Counted from the first letter of the stretch, positions 24,268 through 32,504 are shown. The stretch is DNA of 64,000 bases from an uncultured Acidimicrobiales bacterium (GCA_958295925.1 CATQHL010000001.1:2218780-2282779); one strand, 5' to 3'. Notes: a model not told the origin generated them from the sequence alone. Made by a program: numbers and translations.

Positions 24268-24303
24268 TCGGAGCGGGCGGCTGAAATTAGTCGGAGCGGG
24301 CGG
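24265..24303. repeat. 16-bp direct repeat spanning the folC and glmU ends
   Basis: TAGTCGGAGCGGGCGG occurs at 24265-24280 and 24288-24303, with a 23-base period. The first copy begins with the folC stop TAG, and the second covers the last codons of glmU on the other strand. It is one of several gene-end duplications in this window. Confidence 0.85.
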
Positions 24304-25381
24304 CCGGGCCTGCCGTCAGGTGCTCAAATGGCCCCACCATTCGCCCAGGTTCTATCTCCACTCCCCGGCAGACGCTCATTTCGACTACCGAACCTGGGCC
24401 GACCAGGCAGTCCACGAGCCGCGTGTAGGGGCCCACGGTCGTCCCCTGGCCCAGAGTGGTGCGGCCTTCCAGCACCGTTCCTGGAAGCAGGGTCGCCTTG
24501 CCGGCGAAGTCGACGGATGCGTCGATGTACACCGTGGCCGGATCGCTCATCTCCACCCCGGCCCGCATCCAGCGGCTGAGTATGCGGCGACGCATCTCGG
24601 CTCGCGCCAGGGCCAGGTGCTCCTGGGTGTTCACGCCCTGGGCCTCGCCAGGGTCGTCAAGGACGACGGCGTACACCGAATGCCCGACCTCTGTGAGAAC
24701 CTCCACGATGTCTGGCAGGTACATCTCACCGGCGGCGTTGTCGGCCCTGATGCGTCCGAGGGCCGGACGCAGAAAACCGCGGTTCACAATGAACACCGAG
24801 GTCGAGACTTCGTTCACGCCCAACTCTTCGTGAGTTGCGTCGGCCTGTTCCACGATCTTCCGCACAGAGCCGTCGAGGTTGCGCAGAACCCTTCCGTAGC
24901 CGGACGGGTCGGACATCACGGCGGTCAGCAGCGTGGCAGCCGCAGGGTTATTGAGGTGGTCATCCGCCAGGGTTGCAAGCGACACCGCGCGCAGCAGCGG
25001 GGCGTCGCCGGGAAGGATCATCACGCTGTCCGCCACAGCGTCAGGCTCGGGCTCGGGGAGCGCATCGAGTCCGACAGCCGCGGCGTCGCCGGTTCCCAGC
25101 GGCTCGGGCTGCTCTGCTACCAGCAGGGGCAGGTGAGAAGCCATTTGGCGAAGTTCCTGACGGACTGCGTCGCTTTTTGAGGGCAGGACCACGGCCACAT
25201 GCTCGGGTTGGCAGAGCGACAGGGAGTCAAGGACGTGGGCCAGCATCGGAGACCCGCAGATTTTATGCAGCGGCTTGGGGAGGGAGGAGTTCATGCGCGT
25301 CCCGCGCCCGGCGGCCATTACAACGGCCGAGAGCTCGGGTCGGCGCCCCTCGCCCCCGATGCCGTCGAAGGGGACGCTCAT
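24287..25381 (-). CDS. glmU: GlmU-like UDP-N-acetylglucosamine pyrophosphorylase lacking the acetyltransferase half
   Basis: The protein has 364 residues, against about 456-495 in bifunctional GlmU. The uridyltransferase domain is complete, with LSAVVMAAGRGTRMNSSLPK, the EQPEPLGTGDAA loop, ILPGDAPLL and NEVSTSVFIVN. A short left-handed beta-helix follows, but the chain ends at VGPFEHLTAG, just where the acetyltransferase residues (E. coli Lys351, His363 and beyond) would begin. It can therefore make UDP-GlcNAc from GlcNAc-1-P but probably not acetylate GlcN-1-P. The ATG at 25381 lies one base after the tRNA-Gln 3' end and has no room for a ribosome site. Confidence 0.88.
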   Translation of the reverse strand: MSVPFDGIGGEGRRPELSAVVMAAGRGTRMNSSLPKPLHKICGSPMLAHVLDSLSLCQPEHVAVVLPSKSDAVRQELRQMASHLPLLVAEQPEPLGTGDAAAVGLDALPEPEPDAVADSVMILPGDAPLLRAVSLATLADDHLNNPAAATLLTAVMSDPSGYGRVLRNLDGSVRKIVEQADATHEELGVNEVSTSVFIVNRGFLRPALGRIRADNAAGEMYLPDIVEVLTEVGHSVYAVVLDDPGEAQGVNTQEHLALARAEMRRRILSRWMRAGVEMSDPATVYIDASVDFAGKATLLPGTVLEGRTTLGQGTTVGPYTRLVDCLVGPGSVVEMSVCRGVEIEPGRMVGPFEHLTAGPAARSD

Positions 25382-25382
25382 G

Positions 25383-25454
25383 CTGGCCGGGCAGGGCTCG
25401 AACCTGCAACCTCCTGATCCAAAGTCAGGCGTTCTGCCTTTGAACTACCGGCCA
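25383..25454 (-). tRNA. tRNA-Gln (anticodon TTG)
   Basis: The 72 bases fold as a tRNA. The acceptor TGGCCGG pairs with CCGGCCA, the D arm is GTTC/GAAC, the anticodon loop CTTTGGA has TTG at 25420-25422, and the T arm is GCAGG-TTCGAGC-CCTGC. CCA is not encoded; after the discriminator G comes C and then the ATG of glmU. Confidence 0.95.
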
Positions 25455-25528
25455 ATAGAACTGCTCCTTTTACGCTACCGAACAACCGGCCGCCATCCGA
25501 ACACCCGACTTGAATCTTGCGCCGACCA

Positions 25529-25556
25529 TTGGCCGACGGGCGGAACCCGATAGGGT
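25529..25556 (+). promoter_or_regulatory. Candidate promoter of the bS22 gene
   Basis: TTGGCC at 25529-25534 and TAGGGT at 25551-25556 are spaced by 16 bases. The ATG of bS22 at 25567 is 11 bases beyond the -10 box, so transcription would begin at or just before the start codon and the mRNA would be nearly leaderless. No ribosome site lies between. Confidence 0.4.
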
Positions 25557-25566
25557 TGGCCTCACA

Positions 25567-25665
25567 ATGGGTTCACTAATAAAGAAGCGCCGCAAGCGGA
25601 TGCGGAAGAAGAAATACCGCAAGATGCGGCGGCGCACGCGTTTCCAGCGCCGTAGAGGTCGCTGA
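25567..25665 (+). CDS. Ribosomal protein bS22 (AURKAIP1/COX24-like)
   Basis: A 32-residue very basic protein that starts MGSLIKKRRKRMRKKKYRKM and ends RRRGR. It matches the small actinobacterial ribosomal protein bS22, which is related to the mitochondrial AURKAIP1/COX24 domain and binds the small subunit. The length and the MGS-IKKRRKRM opening are characteristic. It is easily missed because of its size. It sits alone between tRNA-Gln (divergent) and ispE (convergent) and appears to have its own promoter. Confidence 0.92.
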   Translation: MGSLIKKRRKRMRKKKYRKMRRRTRFQRRRGR

Positions 25666-25771
25666 GCCCGGCTGAAAGGGCGTATCGCCTGCGTCTCTCG
25701 GCGCTGGCGGTTTCCTCTCTGTGCAGCCTTCCCTGACGCTTTCTGATCGGGCTCAGGGGGTTTTAGGGGTT

Positions 25772-26524
25772 TCAGGCAGGCTCAAGGCAGTCGGCGGGGA
25801 TCGTCTTCGCAACTATGAATCCCTTGCCTGGGAAGGCGCCTTCCACAAACCAGCTTGAGCCGCTGCCCGCCAGTCTCGGGCGCATTCCGGTGGAGTCGGC
25901 GAGATGGTCGCGAATCTTCCTTAGAGCAGGCTCAACCTTGAGGGCTGCCTCCTCCAGGTCGTTGCCACCCGATCCAGCCGGGCCGCCGAGTTCGTCCCAG
26001 GCTGCGTAGACCTCAGCTGTGGGGCAGGTCAGAGGAGGGATGCTGAGGGTGAACGTGCGGGGCTCAAATTCCAGGGGCTCAACCCTCTCACCCGCCCCTG
26101 AGACCCGGGCTCGCCCCCCCAGCAGGCAGAATGGGACGTCCGCCCCCAGGAGGGCGGCGCGACCGAGGTCGCGGAACCCTGCCCATCGCAGGATGGCGGC
26201 GGCGTCCGAGGAGCCGCCCCCCAGGCCCGCCCCGGCGGGGATGGACTTGCGCACGAGGACGGCCACCTTCCTTCCCGACATTTTCAGTGCCCTGCTTACA
26301 AGGTTGTCCCGAGGGTCTGGCAATTCGCCGGGGCCTTCGAAGACCACCCCGTCGCCGGCTGCGACCTCAAGCCTGTCGCAGAGGTCAAGAGAGACCATCT
26401 CCGACTCAATCAGGTGATACCCGTCCCGGCGTAGGCCAATGACGCGCAGCGACAGCGTCAGCTTGGCCGGCGCAATTAGCACCTCTGCTTCGCCGTCGCC
26501 TGTCGGCGCGCTCACGCCCTGCAA
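25772..26524 (-). CDS. ispE: 4-diphosphocytidyl-2-C-methyl-D-erythritol kinase
   Basis: A 250-residue GHMP kinase of the MEP isoprenoid pathway, phosphorylating CDP-methylerythritol. It has the N-terminal PAKLTLSLRVIGLRRDGYH motif with the usual Lys and His, the ATP-binding IPAGAGLGGGSSDAAAILR, and the C-terminal RLAGSGSSWFVE. It overlaps rsmA by 13 bases. The order rpf-rsmA-ispE is conserved in mycobacteria. Confidence 0.93.
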   Translation of the reverse strand: MQGVSAPTGDGEAEVLIAPAKLTLSLRVIGLRRDGYHLIESEMVSLDLCDRLEVAAGDGVVFEGPGELPDPRDNLVSRALKMSGRKVAVLVRKSIPAGAGLGGGSSDAAAILRWAGFRDLGRAALLGADVPFCLLGGRARVSGAGERVEPLEFEPRTFTLSIPPLTCPTAEVYAAWDELGGPAGSGGNDLEEAALKVEPALRKIRDHLADSTGMRPRLAGSGSSWFVEGAFPGKGFIVAKTIPADCLEPA

Positions 26525-27351
26525 CTTTCAATTAGCCTCGACCAGTCCGAGAGGCTCAGCTCAGACGGGCGAGACTCTGGCGGCACGCCGGCGGCGGAAA
26601 ATGCCGAGCCGGGTACGACTCCCCGCAGAGAGCGCCTGAGCATCTTTCTCCTTCCTGCAAAGGCCGGCTTTGCGAGCGAGTAGATCTCTTCGATCGACGA
26701 CCTCACAGGGGGGGCGGGTCTTCGCTGCAGCCGCAGGAAGGCCGAGGTCACCCGCGGAGGCGGATAGAAGACACCACGCGGGACATTGCCCAGCAGTTCG
26801 GCCGACGACCAGTAGGCAACCTTCAGGCTCGGCAGCCCGAAGGACGCACTGCCCGGTGCGGCCGCGAGTCGTTCAGCGGCCTCACGTTGGAGCATCACAA
26901 GCATCTCGGTTATCTCCGGAAACTCGTCTAGCACGTCGAGGATCAGTTGCGTACCGATGTTGTAGGGAAGGTTGGCGACCATCCTCCAATTCCCCGACGG
27001 CTCCCCGTCGAGGCGTTTGAGGATCGGTCGCCAGGATGCGATCTCCCTGGCATCGGCCCAGACGATTTCCACCGGCATGCCGGCAGTCACCTCTTTCAAG
27101 GGCGCCAGCAGTCGCTCGTCGGTCTCGATGGCCAGAACCTCGCAGCCGGCTGAGGCCAACGCCACCGTAAGGCTCCCGCAGCCTGCCCCGACTTCCACCA
27201 CCTTTTGCCCTGCGGGGAGGTTGGCCAGCCGTATCGTGCGCTTCACCGTGTTGGGGTCGATTACAAAGTGCTGGCCCAGGGACTTGCGGGGGACGACCCC
27301 GTGACGCCTTAGCAGTTCGGACACCTCGGAGGCGCCCAGGGGCGGCCTCAC
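26512..27351 (-). CDS. rsmA: 16S rRNA dimethyladenosine transferase (KsgA)
   Basis: A 279-residue SAM-dependent methyltransferase that dimethylates two adjacent adenines near the 3' end of 16S rRNA. Visible motifs are KSLGQHFVIDPNTV, the SAM-binding VVEVGAGCGSLTVAL, and the catalytic VANLPYNIGTQLI (NLPY). It lies 13 bases downstream of the rpf-like gene and overlaps ispE, so the three are probably co-transcribed. Confidence 0.95.
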   Translation of the reverse strand: MRPPLGASEVSELLRRHGVVPRKSLGQHFVIDPNTVKRTIRLANLPAGQKVVEVGAGCGSLTVALASAGCEVLAIETDERLLAPLKEVTAGMPVEIVWADAREIASWRPILKRLDGEPSGNWRMVANLPYNIGTQLILDVLDEFPEITEMLVMLQREAAERLAAAPGSASFGLPSLKVAYWSSAELLGNVPRGVFYPPPRVTSAFLRLQRRPAPPVRSSIEEIYSLAKPAFAGRRKMLRRSLRGVVPGSAFSAAGVPPESRPSELSLSDWSRLIESCRA

Positions 27352-27364
27352 AGCTGTCGACGGT

Positions 27365-28543
27365 TCAGCGGATGTACTTGCCGCAGACGGGCCAGGGATT
27401 GTGGCCGCGCGTCTCCCAGAGTTTGTAGGCCATCCTGTCTTGATCCTGCGGGGTTGCCTGCGACGGGAGAACCCCGACTAGCCGTGGGTAGTACGTCTTG
27501 GCGACGAAGTCCCACGTGTTGGGCCAGAACTGGTAGGCCCCGTAGTAGAGGCCGTTTCGGCTCACGTTCTGGTAGTTGCCCGACGATTCGCAGTGAATCA
27601 GTTTGTCCCACTGTTCCTTTGTGGGGAAACCGGGCACGTCGGGCTTGACCGCAGGCACCAAGGACGGGTCGATTTCGGTGGTGGTGGTGGTTTGCCCTGT
27701 CGTGGTGGTGGTTTGCCCTGTGGTGGTGGTTTGCCCTGTCGTGGTGGTGGTGGCCTGATCAGCGGGTGGCGGCGGCTGGGGGGCGGACGGGGGTTCTCCC
27801 GCAGTAGTCGTGGTGACGGTGGGGGTTTCCGTTTCGCCGAGCGGGGGTGGAAGATCCGCTGAGTCCCTCAGAGAGGCGAGGTAGGTCTCGGCCTCCTCCT
27901 CATTGAAGAGGTGTGCGCAGGCCGGCCACCTGCTCGAGCCGGAACGTCGCCAAAGCAGCGATGCCACTGCATTCTGGTCTTCCTCGGAGGCGTCAGACGG
28001 GAGAATCCCTACAAGGTCGGAGCGAATGAAGGAAGCAAGAAAGTCCCAGGTCTTGGTGGTGAACTGGTAAGCGCCATAGTAGGTGCCGGTCGTGTCGATC
28101 ATCGTGTAGTCGCCTCCCGACTCGCACTGTCGCAGGGCTTCCCACACCACCGGTCTGGGGAAGAATATCTTGATCACCTCGGGTGCTGCCGGCTTTTCAG
28201 TGGTAGTTGTCGTCGTCGGCGAAGCTTCCTGTGGAGCGGCGGGCGGTGATGTCTGAGGGGCCGGTGCAGAGGCGGTCACCTGTATGACCACGGGAGTGCC
28301 GGAGTTGTCAATTTCACCGGGTCCCGATGTCGGGGAGGTGGGGGAGGCATCGGGCGCAGGGGGCGGGGCGGGATCCAGCTGTCCGGCGGACTGTTCCCTC
28401 CCAGGGGCGGTGTTCAGCTCGACGGTTGAGTCCTCCCCCAGGCTGCAGGCAGCCCCCGTCAGGAGCATCGTCGCAGCCGCTGAGAGTGTCACGACAGCCA
28501 GGGAGAAGCGCGGGGACCTGCGTCCTCGCAGATGTGGGTTCAT
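27365..28543 (-). CDS. Secreted protein with two Rpf (transglycosylase-like) domains
   Basis: A 392-residue exported protein with two copies of the resuscitation-promoting-factor domain. The first contains ALRQCESGGDY and GTYYGAYQFTTKTWDFLA, the second LIHCESSGNYQ and GLYYGAYQFWPNTWDFVA; each keeps the catalytic Glu after Cys. The signal region ends LLTGAACSLGED, an imperfect lipobox. Thr/Pro/Gln-rich linkers flank the domains. I choose ATG 28543 because it overlaps the tatD stop as ATGA; ATG 28555 is possible. Position before rsmA-ispE matches rpfB in mycobacteria, but the DUF348 and G5 domains of RpfB are absent. It should cleave peptidoglycan. Confidence 0.88.
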   Translation of the reverse strand: MNPHLRGRRSPRFSLAVVTLSAAATMLLTGAACSLGEDSTVELNTAPGREQSAGQLDPAPPPAPDASPTSPTSGPGEIDNSGTPVVIQVTASAPAPQTSPPAAPQEASPTTTTTTEKPAAPEVIKIFFPRPVVWEALRQCESGGDYTMIDTTGTYYGAYQFTTKTWDFLASFIRSDLVGILPSDASEEDQNAVASLLWRRSGSSRWPACAHLFNEEEAETYLASLRDSADLPPPLGETETPTVTTTTAGEPPSAPQPPPPADQATTTTTGQTTTTGQTTTTTGQTTTTTEIDPSLVPAVKPDVPGFPTKEQWDKLIHCESSGNYQNVSRNGLYYGAYQFWPNTWDFVAKTYYPRLVGVLPSQATPQDQDRMAYKLWETRGHNPWPVCGKYIR

Positions 28544-29307
28544 GAATCCAGGCACACCCCGAAGACGCGGGCTGCGTTGGTCGAGGTCGCCTCGGCAAGG
28601 GTTTCAGAGTCGGTGCGATGGACGCGGGCTACCTCCTCTCCCACAAGGGGGAGGTTTGCGGGGGTGTTGGGTCTTCCGCGCAGAGGCACGGGCGAAAGGA
28701 AGGGGGAGTCCGTCTCCAAGAGAATCCGATCGAGCGGGCAGATTGCGGCCGCTTCTCGCACATTGAGGGCGTTGGAAAAGGTGACTATACCGCTGAATGA
28801 CAGATAACCACCCATGGAAAGGGCATGCTCAGCCTCGGCGGGGCCGCCCGTGAAGCAGTGGAAGATCGTGAATTTGGGCACTCCCTCCGATTGCAGGAGG
28901 GCGAAAGTGTCTTTCCAGGCAGCACGGGAATGGACGACCAGGGCAAGCTTCCTTTCGTGCGCCAGGGCGATCTGGGTGGAGAACGCCTTCCTCTGAATGT
29001 GGCGGGGGGAGTGGTCGTAGTGATAGTCAAGGCCGCACTCTCCCACGGCAACGGGATCTTCCTCGTCGAGCAGGCGCTCAAGGCCGTCAAGCCCTCTCTC
29101 CGCCTCGTGGGGGTGGACGCCCGCCGTAGCCCAGACGCGCTTGTGGCGGCCGGCCACCTGCAGAGCCCGACGGGAGTCGTCCACGTCGGTGCCTACGACC
29201 ACCAAACCCTCCACGCCGACGCTCCGGGCGGACTCAATCTGCTCCTCGGCGCTCTCGGGGCGGAGGTGGCAGTGACTGTCAACCCAGACGGGTGCGGTGT
29301 CGCTCAT
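28540..29307 (-). CDS. tatD: TatD-family metal-dependent hydrolase/DNase
   Basis: A 255-residue TIM-barrel hydrolase. Metal ligands are in VDSHCHL near the N-terminus, VGECGLDYHYDHSP, VVHSRAAWKD, FHCFTGG and LLETDSPFLSP. Homologues act as 3'-5' exonucleases in DNA quality control. It overlaps metG upstream by ATGA and the rpf-like gene downstream, giving the mycobacterial order metG-tatD-rpf-rsmA-ispE. Confidence 0.92.
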   Translation of the reverse strand: MSDTAPVWVDSHCHLRPESAEEQIESARSVGVEGLVVVGTDVDDSRRALQVAGRHKRVWATAGVHPHEAERGLDGLERLLDEEDPVAVGECGLDYHYDHSPRHIQRKAFSTQIALAHERKLALVVHSRAAWKDTFALLQSEGVPKFTIFHCFTGGPAEAEHALSMGGYLSFSGIVTFSNALNVREAAAICPLDRILLETDSPFLSPVPLRGRPNTPANLPLVGEEVARVHRTDSETLAEATSTNAARVFGVCLDS

Positions 29308-30812
29308 TGCGGTGACAGGCGGGGGAACAGCGGCTGCCCCAGACGCACCTCACGCCCCTCTGGGCGGCCACGCCAGCGTGCCGCGTCGGGAAGCCGCTCC
29401 TGGGCCAGCGGTGTCTGCATTCCGATTCTCCGCCATATTTCCTCGCAGGAGTCGGGCATGGCGGGATAGGCGAGCACAGCGACTATGCGAAGCGCCTCCA
29501 GGGCGTCCCCCAGCACGGCGTCCAGCTCGGCCCCGGGCCGCATTTTCCAAGGCTGGCGTCCCTGGAGGTACTCGTTTGTCTCGCGGACGATCCGCCAGGT
29601 GGATTCCAGCGCAACTGAGGGCTGCACCCGATCCCAGGCCGCCGCCGCCGCTTCATAGGCTGCCGCTGTCACGTCGGCCAGGGGGCTGTCAGGGTCGGGG
29701 GCGGGGACAGCAGATCCGCAGGAACTCACCACAACGGCCGAAACGCGCTGAAGGAGGTTTCCGAGGCCGTTTGCCAGGTCGGTGTTACAACGCTGTACTA
29801 GACCTTCGAAGCTGAAGTCGCTGTCGGGTCCGAAGGGGTTGTCCCTAAGCACGGAGTAGCGCAGTTCGTCCACCCCCAGGCTTTCCGCCAGGTCTGCGGG
29901 GGTGATCTGGTTGAGGCTGGTCTTGGCCATTTTCGCTCCGCTCAGAAGCAGCCAGCCGTGCACATGCAGCTTGGGGAGGGGGGAGACGTCGGCTGCCATG
30001 AGCATTGCCGGCCAGTAGACGCAGTGAAAGCGAATGATGTCCTTTCCGATGAGGTGGCGGGTGGCTGGCCACCAGTCTGCGAAGCGTTCGGGATCGGCGC
30101 CGTAGCCCACCCCCGTGGCGTAGTTGATCAAGGCGTCGTACCACACGTAAAAGACGTGATCGGCGTCCCAAGGCACCTGGACTCCCCAATTGATGGAGGT
30201 GCGGGAAACCGAGAGGTCTTCGAGCCCGGCGCGTACAAGGGCCTCGGCCTCGTTGCGGTAGCCCTCGGGGGAGATGTTGTCGGGCGTGGAGTCGAACCAC
30301 TCAAGCAGGCGGTCTCTGAAGGCCGAAAGGCGGAAGAAGTAGTTTTCCTCCGCCATCGGCTCCAACGGCCGTTCGTGGATCGGGCAGTTGCCGCCTTCGA
30401 GGTCGGAGGGGTTGTAGTAGGCCTCGCAGGAGACGCAGTAGTGGCCCTCGTAGGAGTCCTTGTATATGTAGCCGTTCTCGTTGCAGCGACTCATGAGGGT
30501 CTGTACTGAAAGGTGGTGTCGCTCCTCGGTGGTGCGTATGAAGTCGTCGTACGCAATGTTCAGGAGGTCCCAGGCTTCCCTGAACCTCCTGCTGGTGCGG
30601 TCGGCCTGTTCAACAGGGGTGAGATTGTTGCTCTCCGCCGCGCGCTGGACCTTCAGCCCGTGTTCGTCGGTCCCCGTAAGGTAGAAGACATCGTCGCCGT
30701 GCAGACGCCGCCAGCGACAAATTGCGTCGCCGTTCAGCGTTGTGTAGGCGTGACCCATGTGCGGTGCGTCGTTGACGTAGTAGATGGGGGTGGTCAGATA
30801 GAAACGGCCCAT
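29304..30812 (-). CDS. metG: Methionyl-tRNA synthetase
   Basis: A 502-residue class I synthetase. The HIGH motif is DAPHMGHAY, the KMSKS motif is KMAKTSLNQ, and the knuckle insert has HYCVSCEAYYNPSDLEG with GGNCPIHERP, so it holds at least one Cys cluster. There is no C-terminal tRNA-binding domain, as in other short MetRS. Its upstream region of 268 bases carries a cluster of DnaA-box-like sites. Confidence 0.95.
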   Translation of the reverse strand: MGRFYLTTPIYYVNDAPHMGHAYTTLNGDAICRWRRLHGDDVFYLTGTDEHGLKVQRAAESNNLTPVEQADRTSRRFREAWDLLNIAYDDFIRTTEERHHLSVQTLMSRCNENGYIYKDSYEGHYCVSCEAYYNPSDLEGGNCPIHERPLEPMAEENYFFRLSAFRDRLLEWFDSTPDNISPEGYRNEAEALVRAGLEDLSVSRTSINWGVQVPWDADHVFYVWYDALINYATGVGYGADPERFADWWPATRHLIGKDIIRFHCVYWPAMLMAADVSPLPKLHVHGWLLLSGAKMAKTSLNQITPADLAESLGVDELRYSVLRDNPFGPDSDFSFEGLVQRCNTDLANGLGNLLQRVSAVVVSSCGSAVPAPDPDSPLADVTAAAYEAAAAAWDRVQPSVALESTWRIVRETNEYLQGRQPWKMRPGAELDAVLGDALEALRIVAVLAYPAMPDSCEEIWRRIGMQTPLAQERLPDAARWRGRPEGREVRLGQPLFPRLSPQ

Positions 30813-30939
30813 AGGAATCCTTGGCGCCCTCCCAGGTTCTCAACGACTAGGCGCTCTGCCCTGCGGTGATTGGTCTCGGGGTGCTCAGTCACTGACTTCT
30901 CTGACCTGGTGCAACGACCGGATACGGGAATCGGCAATG

Positions 30940-31114
30940 TTTTCCACTGCGGTTTTCCACCATGATACGCGTGAGTTTTCCACCATGATACGCGTGTTTC
31001 CCCACCAATTCAGACAACGCGGTGCTCTTTATCACAAGATTGCGGCTCGTCCATCCGGTTTTCCACAGCAGATTCGGATTTTACTCAACGATTTCGGGAT
31101 TTGCTTGTGGATAA
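30940..31114. promoter_or_regulatory. Cluster of DnaA-box-like sites with 23-bp iterons
   Basis: TTTTCCACT (30940), TTTTCCACC (30953 and 30976), TTTTCCACA (31059) and, on the minus strand, the exact consensus TTATCCACA (31106-31114) lie within 175 bases; the last is inside the rsmI end. The two middle boxes belong to a 22-base direct repeat (30952-30973 and 30975-30996), and a degenerate third copy begins at about 30997. The segment is AT-richer than its surroundings. It could titrate DnaA, regulate metG or be part of an origin, although no dnaA or dnaN is nearby. Confidence 0.5.
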
Positions 31115-31902
31115 TTCAGAGCCAGTTTGTAGACCCTGCTGCGAGAGACCCCGAGTCGGCGTGATACCTCGTCGGCGACACTGCGAACAGAGAGAGGCCC
31201 CTCGGCGGAAAGCTCAGAGAGGATGTCCTCGTCGGTGATCACAGTCTTCGGGGCGCCCTCTATCACGAGCACGACCTCACCCTGTCCGCCCGCCCTCTCG
31301 CAGAGTTCGACGAGGGTTCCCCGGAAGACCTCCTCGTGGAGCTTCGTGAGCTCCCTCACCGCAGCCACCCTGCGTCGGGGGCCGAACGCCGCGGCCAGGT
31401 CACGCGCAGTGCGCTCAAGCCGGTGCGGTGACTCCAGCAGGACCACGGAGCGGGGGGACAGGGCCAGCTCAGCCAGCCGCTCGCCCCGCGCCTTGCCGCC
31501 GCGTGGCAGAAAGCCCTCGTAAACGTAGCGACCCAGGCTCAGCCCGCTCAGGGCGACGGCAGCCACGGGGGCCGACGGCCCAGGCACGATCGTTATCTCC
31601 CCTCCCGCAGAGGCCACTGACGCCACGACGCGCTCGCCCGGATCGGCTATGCCAGGCGTGCCGGCATCGCAGACCAGGGCCACGCGCTTTCCGTCTCTCA
31701 ACAGCTGCAGCAGCGCAGGGATCTGCCGCTCCTCAGAGTGCTCGTTCACAACGATGCAGTTGCGCGCCGTCAACCCCAGGTGCGCCAGAAGCCTCCCTGT
31801 TCGACGAGTGTCCTCGCAGGCGATCACGTCTGCGCCTCTGAGTTCCTCGGCGGCGCGCCGGGAAATGTCGCCCAGGTTGCCGATGGGAGTGGCGACGAGC
31901 AC
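31081..31902 (-). CDS. rsmI: 16S rRNA (cytidine-1402-2'-O)-methyltransferase
   Basis: A 273-residue tetrapyrrole-methylase-fold enzyme. Motifs are VLVATPIGNLGDISRRA, ACEDTRRTGRLL, LVCDAGTPGIADPGERVV and VPGPSAPVAAVALSGL. The GTG at 31902 starts at the conserved VLVATPIGN and has GGGTGGGG just upstream; the longer frame to 32016 would overlap the DUF192 gene. The C-terminal helix-turn-helix-like tail (SVRSVADEVSRRLGVSRSRV) is typical. The last codons carry an exact DnaA box. Confidence 0.92.
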   Translation of the reverse strand: MLVATPIGNLGDISRRAAEELRGADVIACEDTRRTGRLLAHLGLTARNCIVVNEHSEERQIPALLQLLRDGKRVALVCDAGTPGIADPGERVVASVASAGGEITIVPGPSAPVAAVALSGLSLGRYVYEGFLPRGGKARGERLAELALSPRSVVLLESPHRLERTARDLAAAFGPRRRVAAVRELTKLHEEVFRGTLVELCERAGGQGEVVLVIEGAPKTVITDEDILSELSAEGPLSVRSVADEVSRRLGVSRSRVYKLALNYPQANPEIVE

Positions 31903-31933
31903 GAGCGCCCCACCCAGGGCGCCTTCCTCTGGG

Positions 31934-32275
31934 TTATTGCTCGTAGGAATCCTGAATCTCCAGGCGCGCCCCGACCGAGAGGCCCCAGAGGCTGAACATC
32001 CCGGCCTCGGCTTCAACTACAGAACGAGCCCGGAACCTCGGACGCCCCAGGCGCCAGGGCTTCATCCTGATCGTCTCGAGCACCTCCCCCTCCGAGTTGC
32101 AGAAGGCGACGTCGATGGCGAAACGCATTCCGAGCGTGTGGATTGAGCGGGTGCGTCGGAGCCAGAGGGCGCCGTCAAAGCCGTCACGCCCGAGCAGCCC
32201 GCTAGCCCGTGAGCGCACCCCATCCGCCACTTCAAGGCTGGCGAATACCCGATCTCCTGAGACCAGCCACGGCAT
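31934..32275 (-). CDS. DUF192 family protein
   Basis: A 113-residue protein of the DUF192 family. Characteristic parts are TRSIHTLGMRFAIDVAFCNS, VLETIRMKPWRLGR and ARSVVEAEAGMF. The fold is a small beta-barrel of unknown function. Many members are exported, but this one lacks a signal peptide. It lies 31 bases upstream of rsmI on the same strand. Confidence 0.85.
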   Translation of the reverse strand: MPWLVSGDRVFASLEVADGVRSRASGLLGRDGFDGALWLRRTRSIHTLGMRFAIDVAFCNSEGEVLETIRMKPWRLGRPRFRARSVVEAEAGMFSLWGLSVGARLEIQDSYEQ

Positions 32276-32504
32276 GCCTCAGTCTGCCTTGTCGCCCGGC
32301 GCCCTCAATGCCATCGGAGTCTTTCGTTGAACCGCCGGCAGTCGCCAGGCTGGCGCCGATTGCCTAAGCAGCGCCTCAGCGAGATGCTATGAATACCTGT
32401 ATGCCAAGTGCGCCACACGCATCCTGCCCTTCAGTTTCGATGAGGAGACCAGCGGGAGCGCCGAGGCCAGGCTGGCGGGCACCGTCAACAGGAACCACGG
32501 AGCT
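32276..32504. other. Intergenic region between DUF192 and the RecB-like nuclease gene
   Basis: The 229 bases separate divergent genes and hold no supported gene. The extended -10-like word TGCTATGAAT at 32385-32394 may belong to the plus-strand transcript, but no -35 at a proper distance was found. Confidence 0.3.

Noticed and set aside
30952-30996. CRISPR-like direct repeats upstream of metG
   Set aside because: Only two adjacent copies with no spacers and no cas genes; they contain DnaA-box-like words instead.
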